Below, piece by piece: positions 28,585 through 38,682 of a DNA stretch of 64,000 nt. Source of the DNA: an uncultured Acidovorax sp. (GTDB lineage: Bacteria; Pseudomonadota; Gammaproteobacteria; Burkholderiales; Burkholderiaceae_C); NCBI GenBank assembly GCA_913774955.1, contig CAJYKV010000007.1, forward strand, positions 397,693 through 461,692. The letters run 5' to 3'. The notes under the pieces are model-generated. The model did no database searches and was not told the origin of the DNA. It worked only from the letters and a program-made list of their open reading frames with translations. The first letter of the stretch is position 1. The number at the start of each line of letters is the position of its first letter. Both the position numbers and the translations under genes were made by a program.

Positions 28585-30060
28585 ATGACAAGTTCTTTCT
28601 CCAATTTATCGCTGGCCGAGCCGCTGGCGCGCGCCGTGGCCGAGATGGGCTACACGTCGATGACCCCCATCCAGGCCGAGGCCATTCCGGTGGTTCTCAC
28701 CGGCAAGGACGTGATGGGCGCCGCGCAGACCGGCACCGGCAAGACGGCGGCTTTCTCGCTGCCGCTGCTGCAGCGCCTGCTCAAGCACGAGAACAGCTCC
28801 ACCTCGCCTGCACGCCATCCCGTACGCGCCCTGGTGCTGCTGCCCACGCGCGAACTGGCCGACCAGGTCGCCCAGCAGATCGCCCTCTACGCCAAATACA
28901 CCAAGCTGCGCAGCACCGTGGTGTTCGGCGGCATGGACATGAAGCCCCAGACCCTGGAGCTGAAGAAGGGCGTCGAAGTCCTCGTGGCCACGCCGGGCCG
29001 CCTGCTGGACCACATCGAGGCCAAGAATGCGGTGCTGAACCAGGTCGAGTACGTGGTGCTCGACGAGGCCGACCGCATGCTGGACATCGGCTTCCTGCCG
29101 GATCTGCAGCGCATCCTGAGCTACCTGCCGAAGACGCGCACCACGCTGCTGTTCTCCGCCACGTTCTCGTCCGAGATCAAGCGCCTGGCCGGCAGCTACC
29201 TGCAGGACCCGGTCACCATCGAGGTCGCCCGTCCCAACGAAACCGCCTCCACCGTCGAGCAGCGCTTCTACAGCGTGAGCGACGACGACAAGCGCCGCGC
29301 CATCCACCACGTGCTGCGCACGCGCGGGGTCAAGCAGGCCTTCGTCTTCGTCAACAGCAAGCTCGGCTGCGCGCGCCTGTCGCGCACGCTGGAGCGCGAG
29401 GGCCTGAAGGCCGCGGCGCTGCACGGCGACAAGAGCCAGGACGAACGCCTGAAGGCGCTCGACGCCTTCAAGCGCGGCGAGGTGGACCTGCTGGTCTGCA
29501 CCGACGTCGCGGCCCGCGGCCTGGACATCAAGGACGTGCCGGCGGTGTTCAATTTCGACGTGCCCTTCAACGCCGAAGACTACGTGCACCGCATCGGCCG
29601 CACCGGGCGCGCGGGCGCCTCCGGCCTGGCGGTGACGCTGGTTTCCAGCAGCGATGCGCGCCTGGTGGCCGACATCGAGAAGCTCACCAAGAAGAAGATC
29701 GACCTGGAGGCGCTGGAAGTGGGCGACGACCGCCCCCGCGGCCGCTTCAACGACGGCCGCCGCGCCTGGCGCGACGACGAGGCCGGCGGCGGCGAGGCGC
29801 CCCGGGCGCGGCGCGAAGAGGGCCGTGGCGACAGCCGGGCCCCGCGCGCCGCGGGGGGCGGCTACCGCACGCCCGCGGCCCCGCGCGATCCGTTCTTCGA
29901 CAAGCCCTACGAGGCCCCCGCCGAGGCCGCGCCCAGCTGGGAAGCCTCGGCCCGCCCGGCCGCGCGCAGCGGCATTTCGGCCAACATCAAGCCCAAGCGC
30001 AAGGTGGCGGCGCTGTTCAAGGCCGCCGCGCCGGCGGCAGAGACCTCGTCCTCCAGCTGA
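28585..30060 (+). CDS. rhlE: DEAD-box RNA helicase, RhlE type
   Basis: 491-aa ATP-dependent RNA helicase acting in ribosome assembly and RNA turnover. Motifs in order: Q motif with MTPIQAEAIP, AAQTGTGKT (Walker A), PTRELA, VLDEADRML (DEAD), FSATF, the helicase-C segment DVAARGLDI and HRIGRTGRAG. The C-terminal 110 residues are Arg/Gly/Asp/Pro-rich and probably bind RNA. I start at ATG 28585; an upstream in-frame GTG at 28564 is possible. The RhlE assignment rests on the N-terminal FSNLSLAEPLARA segment and the basic tail. Confidence 0.93.
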   Translation: MTSSFSNLSLAEPLARAVAEMGYTSMTPIQAEAIPVVLTGKDVMGAAQTGTGKTAAFSLPLLQRLLKHENSSTSPARHPVRALVLLPTRELADQVAQQIALYAKYTKLRSTVVFGGMDMKPQTLELKKGVEVLVATPGRLLDHIEAKNAVLNQVEYVVLDEADRMLDIGFLPDLQRILSYLPKTRTTLLFSATFSSEIKRLAGSYLQDPVTIEVARPNETASTVEQRFYSVSDDDKRRAIHHVLRTRGVKQAFVFVNSKLGCARLSRTLEREGLKAAALHGDKSQDERLKALDAFKRGEVDLLVCTDVAARGLDIKDVPAVFNFDVPFNAEDYVHRIGRTGRAGASGLAVTLVSSSDARLVADIEKLTKKKIDLEALEVGDDRPRGRFNDGRRAWRDDEAGGGEAPRARREEGRGDSRAPRAAGGGYRTPAAPRDPFFDKPYEAPAEAAPSWEASARPAARSGISANIKPKRKVAALFKAAAPAAETSSSS

Positions 30061-30081
30061 TCGGAGCGTCGGCGGTCCGCG

Positions 30082-30195
30082 GAGCGGCCCGCACGGCCCG
30101 GCGCAGCGGTTCTGGCGAGACGCTGCATCGGCAGGCAGTGCGGACCCGTGCGGCGAGATGCGGCAACGACGCCAGAAGCGCCGTTGGGTTCGCTC
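30082..30195 (-). repeat. dispersed inverted-repeat element, copy 2 (diverged)
   Basis: Same family as 3215 and 31885, in the orientation opposite to copy 1 and the same as copy 3. It shares AGCGGTTCTGGC, GGCAGGCAGT and GATGCGGCAACGACGCCAGA with copy 3, but its ends have diverged. Its right end touches the apaH stop codon (minus strand), just as copy 1 touches a stop codon. Confidence 0.75.
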
Positions 30196-31038
30196 TCAGC
30201 CCGGCGCCTGCGCCTGGTCGCAGTGCACCGTGATGTGCTCGCGGTCGGCCAGCGTGGCGCCGAACCGCACGGCGCTCAGGCAGCCGCCCCACACGCATCC
30301 CGTATCGAGCGCCAGCAGGTCGGGGCGATTCATCCAGCCCAGGGTGGACCAGTGGCCGAACGCGATCAGCGTGTCGCGCGTGCGGCGCCCGGGCGCATCG
30401 AACCAGGGCACCAGGCCTTCCGGTGCCGCGTCGGCGTTCTCGCTGCTCTCGAAATCCATGCGGCCGTCCGGTGTGCAGAAGCGCAGCCGCGTCAGCGCGT
30501 TCACGATCGCGCGCCACCGCTCCATGCCCGAGAGCGCGTCGTCCCACCGGTCGGGGGTGTTGCCGTACATCGCGTGCAGGAACTGCGGCATCGCCGCGCC
30601 GCGCAATTGCGCCGCGACCTCCGCGGCATGGGCCAGCACGTCCGGTACCGTCCAGGCCGGCAAAACGCCCGCATGCACCATCAGCAGCTGCCCGCCGCCG
30701 TGGCGGTGCTCCCGTGCCAGGGGCTGGGCGCGCAACCACTCGAGCAGGGCGCCGCGGTCGGGCGCCTGCAGCACGTCGGCCAGCGTATCGCGCCGCGAGG
30801 GCTTGCGCGCTCCCTCGGAGGCGGCCAGCAGGTGCAGGTCGTGGTTGCCCAGCAGGCAGCGGATGCTGTCCCCGGCCTGCATGCAGCGCCGCAGTACCCC
30901 GGCCGACCGCGGCCCGCGATTCACGAGATCGCCCAGCAGATAAACCGTATCGCGGCTGGGGGAGAAATCCACCGTGCGCAGCAGGCGCTCCAGTGCCGGG
31001 TCGCATCCCTGAATATCGCCGATGCAGTAGAGGGCCAT
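30196..31038 (-). CDS. apaH: bis(5'-nucleosyl)-tetraphosphatase, symmetrical (ApaH)
   Basis: 280-aa metallophosphatase that splits diadenosine tetraphosphate into two ADP and can remove Np4-type RNA caps. The phosphoesterase motifs are clear: GDIQG near the start (MALYCIGDIQGC), LGDLVNRGP (about 35-43), LLGNHD (about 62-67), VHAGVLP and FGHWSTLGW. Length agrees with E. coli ApaH (about 280). The usual rsmA/apaG partners are not adjacent. The gene stops exactly where a dispersed repeat begins. It is divergent from the H-NS-family gene with a 237-bp AT-richer gap. Confidence 0.96.
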   Translation of the reverse strand: MALYCIGDIQGCDPALERLLRTVDFSPSRDTVYLLGDLVNRGPRSAGVLRRCMQAGDSIRCLLGNHDLHLLAASEGARKPSRRDTLADVLQAPDRGALLEWLRAQPLAREHRHGGGQLLMVHAGVLPAWTVPDVLAHAAEVAAQLRGAAMPQFLHAMYGNTPDRWDDALSGMERWRAIVNALTRLRFCTPDGRMDFESSENADAAPEGLVPWFDAPGRRTRDTLIAFGHWSTLGWMNRPDLLALDTGCVWGGCLSAVRFGATLADREHITVHCDQAQAPG

Positions 31039-31234
31039 GTCGGTGGGTTCCGCCGAAGGCGGCAGTTATGCAGAGGCAGCGATTGTGAATCGGGAAAAAA
31101 GCCCTCCGGCCGGGGTCGGGCTCTGCGGCGGGCGGGTTTGGAGAAGGGCCGGGTTTCAAAGTTCCTGGAAGCTTGGACGCGGGATGAATTCAATCCCATG
31201 CGGCCAGAAGGCGTACGTAATCCAAAATATTTTC

Positions 31235-31240
31235 TATAAT
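31235..31240 (+). promoter_or_regulatory. -10 element (TATAAT) of the H-NS-family gene
   Basis: Perfect TATAAT in a locally AT-rich stretch (AATCCAAAATATTTTC immediately upstream), 36 bases before the ATG. The expected -35 position shows no good TTGACA match. The AT-richness stands out in this GC-rich window and could allow autoregulation by the encoded protein. Confidence 0.65.
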
Positions 31241-31275
31241 GCGTTCCTCGTTATCCACTTTCACACTGAACTGAC

Positions 31276-31569
31276 ATGACCACCTCCAGCTACAAGGACC
31301 TGCTGAAGCAGCGCGAGCAACTCGAGCAGCAAATCAACGAAGCCCGCCGCCGCGAACTGTCTGACGCGATCTCCCAGGTGCGCTCGCTCGTGTCCGAGTA
31401 TGGCCTGAAGGCGGAAGACGTATTCCCGTCGGGCCGCGCCCGCAGCGCCAGCGCCGGCACCAAGGTGGCGCCCAAATATCGCAATCCCGCCACGGGCCAG
31501 ACCTGGACGGGCCGCGGCAAGGCTCCCAAGTGGATCCAGAACGAAAATCGCGAACAGTTCGCCATCTGA
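31276..31569 (+). CDS. H-NS family nucleoid-associated protein
   Basis: 97-aa DNA-binding protein. The N-terminal half is a coiled coil (LLKQREQLEQQINEARRREL) for oligomerisation. The C-terminal half carries the H-NS core YRNPATGQTWTGRGKAPKWI, whose GRG is the minor-groove hook. This short form is common in Burkholderiales, usually in several copies per genome. Expected role: silencing of AT-rich DNA. Single-gene unit with a -10 box upstream and a strong terminator at 31649. Confidence 0.95.
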   Translation: MTTSSYKDLLKQREQLEQQINEARRRELSDAISQVRSLVSEYGLKAEDVFPSGRARSASAGTKVAPKYRNPATGQTWTGRGKAPKWIQNENREQFAI

Positions 31570-31648
31570 TAATTCACCGAGCCGCCCGCCGCCGGTCCGG
31601 CCGTTCCGCCGGCCGTCCGCTGCAGGCGCAGTGGTCGAGAACTCCTTG

Positions 31649-31674
31649 AAACCCGCCCTCCGGCGGGTTTTTTT
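31649..31674 (+). terminator. intrinsic terminator after the H-NS-family gene
   Basis: AAACCCGCC and GGCGGGTTT form a 9-bp stem with a 4-base loop, followed by an uninterrupted T run to 31674. It lies 80 bases after the stop codon. Confidence 0.92.
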
Positions 31675-31884
31675 CTGGGGGCCTGCACTGGCGCTTTCGC
31701 GCCCTTCTTGAGATGGGGCGGCGGAAGACGGAACGGGTATCTTTGCTCCAGGGCGTTTCTCCGCGCCGGGAATCGGGGTGACACAGGCCAATGGCCCCCA
31801 CGGCAGCAGTTAAACGGCCGGGTTCTGCGCGGTTTCGTGGAATCTCGGTAAATTGCCGTTGCCGGGATAACCGGGCGGGTGTAG

Positions 31885-31996
31885 GAGCGGTTGACACGAC
31901 CGAGCGAAGCGGTTCTGGCCAGGCGCCGCGTCGCAGGCAGTACGAGTAGTACGACAAGATGCGGCAACGACGCCAGAAGGGTCGTATTAGCCGCTC
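31885..31996 (-). repeat. dispersed 112-bp inverted-repeat element, copy 3
   Basis: Nearly the reverse complement of copy 1 along its whole 112 bp. Ends GAGCGGTTGACACGACC and, reversed, GAGCGGCTAATACGACC agree at 14 of 17 positions. It lies alone in the 731-bp gap between the H-NS-family terminator and acnA and does not touch a gene. The flank at the right is TAAA and at the left GTAG; no clear target-site duplication. Confidence 0.85.
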
Positions 31997-32300
31997 TAAA
32001 GGGCGGTCGATTGCATGCGCGGTCAGGATAGCCTCCTCATAACATGCAATCCAGGCTGGTATTGCAGGACAAGAGCCCGTCCTGCATGGATGGATATTGG
32101 CTGCCGGCGCTCCGCCATGGCCGCGGTGGAATGGAACGCGGTTTTGCAAGGCCACTCTCGGGTGTCTTCGGGCATGGGGCCGGGAGCAGTGCACGGGTTC
32201 GCACAGGCAGAAGGCGATAGCCGCCATCGCCCTACATTTGCATCGCAATCGGGGGCTGCCAAAATGCCAGGGTCGCCCCCCATTCAAGGAGTAGTGCTTT
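31997..32300 (+). promoter_or_regulatory. acnA upstream region with inverted repeats
   Basis: A 304-bp stretch with no gene. It holds an inverted repeat ATTGCATG (32010-32017) with CATGCAAT (32043-32050). It also holds a hairpin TGCAGGAC/GTCCTGCA (32063-32086) with an 8-bp perfect stem and 8-base loop, and a smaller TTGC-ATC-GCAA near 32240. AAGGAG precedes the acnA ATG. These may be operator or leader structures; I cannot assign a regulator. Confidence 0.45.
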
Positions 32301-35207
<2,907 letters not shown>

Positions 35208-35325
35208 GCGGACGGGCGGCCCCCCGGGCGGACCGGCGGGTGCGCCCGGGCGGCGGGGATCGATACACTCGTGACAGTTTGTTCATCCCCGAATCGCGCT
35301 TCCACCGGCCCACCCGTCCTCCGCC

Positions 35326-38300
35326 ATGCGCCCGTTCCGCCTGCCGTCCGCCGGCTCCTTCTGCCGCGCCCTGTTCTCCGAGACGCCCATGGCGACCGCC
35401 ATTCTCGTGGTCGCCGGCATGGCGCTCCTGCTGGTGCCGCTGGTGCAGCTGCTGGGCGAGGGTGCGGGCGGGCTGTACGGCCTGGAGCCCTTCCTCGACA
35501 TGGTGGCCGTGCTCATCGGCCTGCTGGCGGTCGCGGTGTCGCTGCACATGCTCGACGGCAGCGCCCAGGGCCGGGCCAACGTCCTGGTGCTGGGCCTCGC
35601 GTCGGCGGCGGTGTGCAATTTCCTCCACGGAATGATGCAGCATCCGGTGGTGGGGCAGGCGCTGGGCGAGCGGCTTCACGTGTCGCACTATTTCGCGCTG
35701 TGGGCCTATGGGCTGGAAGCCGCCACGCTGCTGCTGTTCGCACTCCGCGTGTCCTTTCCCGGCCCGGGCATGGCCTGGGCCCTGGCGTCGGCCGGGGTGT
35801 CGCTGGCCATCGTGTGGATGGCGGCCAGCGGGGCGCAGCGGGGTGCCGGCGCATCCGCACCCCTGATCGCGCAGGGCGCCGCCCTGGTCTCGGGCGCGGT
35901 CATGGCAGTGTCCGCCGCGCTGCTGTATTACGGCCTGCCCCGCAGCAGCGCCCGCAGTCCGCGCCTCGGCCGGCGGCTGACCATGGCCTCCGCCGCGGCC
36001 GCCATGGCCGCGGGGCAGTGCGCGCTGCTGCTGCCGGCCGGACCGTCCCCCTGGCCGGGCATCCTGTCGCACGGGCTGCACGTGCTCGGGTACGCGCTGA
36101 TGTTCCAGGCCGTGTTCATCGCGGGCGTGCGCATGCCCTACGCCCGGCTGCGGGAGACCGAGTCCCGGCTGCGCGACAGCGAGATGCGCCTGCAGCTGCT
36201 CGGCCGCAACCTGCCCGACAGCGCGCTCTACCAGGTGGTCCGTGAAAACGACGGCCGGCGGCGCTTCGTTCACATGGGCGAGGCCCTGGAGCGGCTGGTG
36301 GGCCTGAAGGCCCAGGATGTGATGCGGGATGCGCAGCACCTGTTCGCGCGCATCGAGCCCGAGGACGAGGCGGCACGCGCCGAGGCCGACGAGGAGTCGT
36401 TCCGCACCATGGGTATCGCCGAATCGGTGGTGCGCCTGCGGCGCGCGGACGGCGAACTGCGGTGGATCCGGCTGAGCTCCTCGCCCCGGTTGCTCGGCGA
36501 CGGCAGCGGCCGCGTGATCTGGGACGGCGTGCTCACGGACGTGACGGAGCAGCGCGAGGCGCAGGACCTGAGCCGCGCGCACGAGATCCAGCTCGCGAGC
36601 CTGCTGAGCCGCATGCCGGGCGGAGTGTCGCGGCTCGACCGCGACCTGCGCATCCTCTACGTCAATCCGTCCCAGGCGCAGTGGCTGCGCCGCACCGAGC
36701 TGGAGGTGGAGGGCAAGCTGATCGGCGAGGTCCTGAACGACGAACTGCTGCAGTCCCTGCGCCCGCCGCTGTTGCGGGCACTGCAGGGGCAGACGGTGGT
36801 ATTCGATTACCGCGCGCCGGGCGGAAGCGACGGCCCGAAATTCTTCCACACCACGGTCATCCCCGAAACCGGGGCCGACGGCCGCGTGGTCGCCGTGGTG
36901 GTGTTCGCCGTCGATCTGACCGAACAGAAGCGCCTCGCGATGGAGCTGGGCCAGCAGCGTTCGCGGCTCGCAAGCCTCGTCAACGCCATCCCGGACGTGG
37001 TGTTCCTCAAGGATGCGAAGGGGCGCTACCTGTCGTGCAACCCGGTGTTCGAACGCTTCGTGGGCCGCCGCGAGCGCGACATCGTCGGCCTGCGCGACGA
37101 GGAACTGCTGCCGCCGATGGAGGCCGAGCGCGTGCGGCAGCTCGACGAGCGGGCGATGGCCGCCTGGCAGCCGCTGGTGTACGAGGAGACGCTCACCTTC
37201 GCGGAGGACGGCTACGCGGGCTATTTCGAAACCATCAAGACGCCGATCCGCGACATGCACGGGCACGTGACCGGGCTGCTCAGCGTGTGCCGCGACATCA
37301 CCGACCGCAAGAAGGCCGAGCAGCAGATCGAGCTGCTGGCCTTCTTCGACGCGCTCACCGGCCTGCCGAACCGGCGGCTGCTGCTCGACCGTCTGCAGCG
37401 CGCGAGCGCATCGTGCCCGCGCATCGACAAGCTGGGCGCATTGCTGTTCATCGACCTGGACAACTTCAAGGACCTCAACGACACGCTGGGCCATGACATG
37501 GGCGACCGGCTGCTGGTCCTGGTGGCGCAGCGCCTGCAGGAATGCGTGCGCACCTCGGACACCGTGGCGCGTTTCGGCGGCGACGAGTTCGTGGTGATGC
37601 TGGAGGGCCTGGACGTCGATCCCGCCCATGCCGCGCAGCAGGCCGAACTGGTCGCCGAGAAGCTGCTGGAGCAGCTCAACCGGCCGTTCCAGATGGGTGC
37701 GCAGGAACACTACAGCACCCCCAGCATCGGCATCACGCTGTTCGGTGACCAGCGCCGCAGCGTGGACGAACTGCTCAAGCGTGCGGACCTGGCCATGTAC
37801 CAGGCGAAAGCCGCCGGCCGCAACACCCAGCGCTTCTTCGACCCGGACATGCAGGCGCAGGTGACGGCGCGCTCGCAGCTGGAAGCCGATCTCCGCCAGG
37901 GCATCGCGCGGCAGGAGCTGATCGTGCATTTCCAGCCGATCGTGGACGGCAGCACGCGGCTCGGCGGCGCGGAGGCGCTGGTGCGCTGGCGGCATCCCGA
38001 CAAGGGGATGATCAGCCCGGCCGACTTCATTCCGCTCGCGGAAGAGACCGGCCTCATCCTGCCGCTGGGCCGCCAGGTCCTGCAGACCGCGTGCGAGCAG
38101 CTGGTGCGCTGGGCGGCCCATCCGGCCACGGCGCCGCTCACCATCGCCGTGAACGTCAGTGCCCGGCAGTTCCGGCAGCCTGATTTCGTGGCGGAGGTGC
38201 TGGGCACGCTCCAGCGCACGGGCGCCAATCCGCAGCGGCTGAAGCTGGAACTCACCGAGAGCCTGCTGCTGGGCGATGTGGAGGACACCATCGCCCGCAT

Positions 38301-38682
38301 GGCGCAGCTCAAGCGCGCCGGAGTCGGATTCGCGCTCGACGACTTCGGCACCGGCTATTCCTCGCTGAGCTACCTCAAGCGCCTGCCGCTGGATCTCGTG
38401 AAGATCGACCAGAGCTTCGTGCGCGACGTGCTCACCGACCCCAACGACGCCGCCATCGTGCGCACCATCCTGGCCCTCGCCAAGAGCCTGGACCTGCAGG
38501 TCGTCGCGGAAGGCGTGGAAACCGCCGGGCAGCTCAGTTTTCTCAAGCTGCACGGCTGCGAAGGCTTCCAGGGATACCTCTTCGGCCGTCCCATTCCCGT
38601 GGAGGCCTTCGAGCGCGAGCACGAGCTGCCCGGGCCGGCGGCCGTGCCGAACGCGCAGGGCCTGGCGCTGTCGGCGCCATGA
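35326..38682 (+). CDS. membrane sensor GGDEF-EAL protein with multiple PAS domains
   Basis: 1118-aa c-di-GMP enzyme. The first about 270 residues hold about seven hydrophobic helices (MASE-type sensor), then three PAS-like domains to about residue 660, GGDEF and EAL. The cyclase motif is intact (RFGGDEF, 751-755) and the inhibitory RTSD (742-745) sits five residues before it, so product inhibition is expected. The EAL motif (EALVRW, 883 on), DDFGTGYSSLSYL and EGVETA are complete, so phosphodiesterase activity is also plausible. Net direction cannot be told by eye. The stop overlaps the ATG of the next GGDEF-EAL gene (ATGA). Confidence 0.93.
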   Translation: MRPFRLPSAGSFCRALFSETPMATAILVVAGMALLLVPLVQLLGEGAGGLYGLEPFLDMVAVLIGLLAVAVSLHMLDGSAQGRANVLVLGLASAAVCNFLHGMMQHPVVGQALGERLHVSHYFALWAYGLEAATLLLFALRVSFPGPGMAWALASAGVSLAIVWMAASGAQRGAGASAPLIAQGAALVSGAVMAVSAALLYYGLPRSSARSPRLGRRLTMASAAAAMAAGQCALLLPAGPSPWPGILSHGLHVLGYALMFQAVFIAGVRMPYARLRETESRLRDSEMRLQLLGRNLPDSALYQVVRENDGRRRFVHMGEALERLVGLKAQDVMRDAQHLFARIEPEDEAARAEADEESFRTMGIAESVVRLRRADGELRWIRLSSSPRLLGDGSGRVIWDGVLTDVTEQREAQDLSRAHEIQLASLLSRMPGGVSRLDRDLRILYVNPSQAQWLRRTELEVEGKLIGEVLNDELLQSLRPPLLRALQGQTVVFDYRAPGGSDGPKFFHTTVIPETGADGRVVAVVVFAVDLTEQKRLAMELGQQRSRLASLVNAIPDVVFLKDAKGRYLSCNPVFERFVGRRERDIVGLRDEELLPPMEAERVRQLDERAMAAWQPLVYEETLTFAEDGYAGYFETIKTPIRDMHGHVTGLLSVCRDITDRKKAEQQIELLAFFDALTGLPNRRLLLDRLQRASASCPRIDKLGALLFIDLDNFKDLNDTLGHDMGDRLLVLVAQRLQECVRTSDTVARFGGDEFVVMLEGLDVDPAHAAQQAELVAEKLLEQLNRPFQMGAQEHYSTPSIGITLFGDQRRSVDELLKRADLAMYQAKAAGRNTQRFFDPDMQAQVTARSQLEADLRQGIARQELIVHFQPIVDGSTRLGGAEALVRWRHPDKGMISPADFIPLAEETGLILPLGRQVLQTACEQLVRWAAHPATAPLTIAVNVSARQFRQPDFVAEVLGTLQRTGANPQRLKLELTESLLLGDVEDTIARMAQLKRAGVGFALDDFGTGYSSLSYLKRLPLDLVKIDQSFVRDVLTDPNDAAIVRTILALAKSLDLQVVAEGVETAGQLSFLKLHGCEGFQGYLFGRPIPVEAFEREHELPGPAAVPNAQGLALSAP

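Noticed and set aside
31885-31996. Repeat copy 3 considered as a tRNA or small RNA gene because of its stems
   Set aside because: It lacks a T-loop GTTCRA box and acceptor/anticodon layout, and the same sequence occurs elsewhere as a mobile-like repeat.
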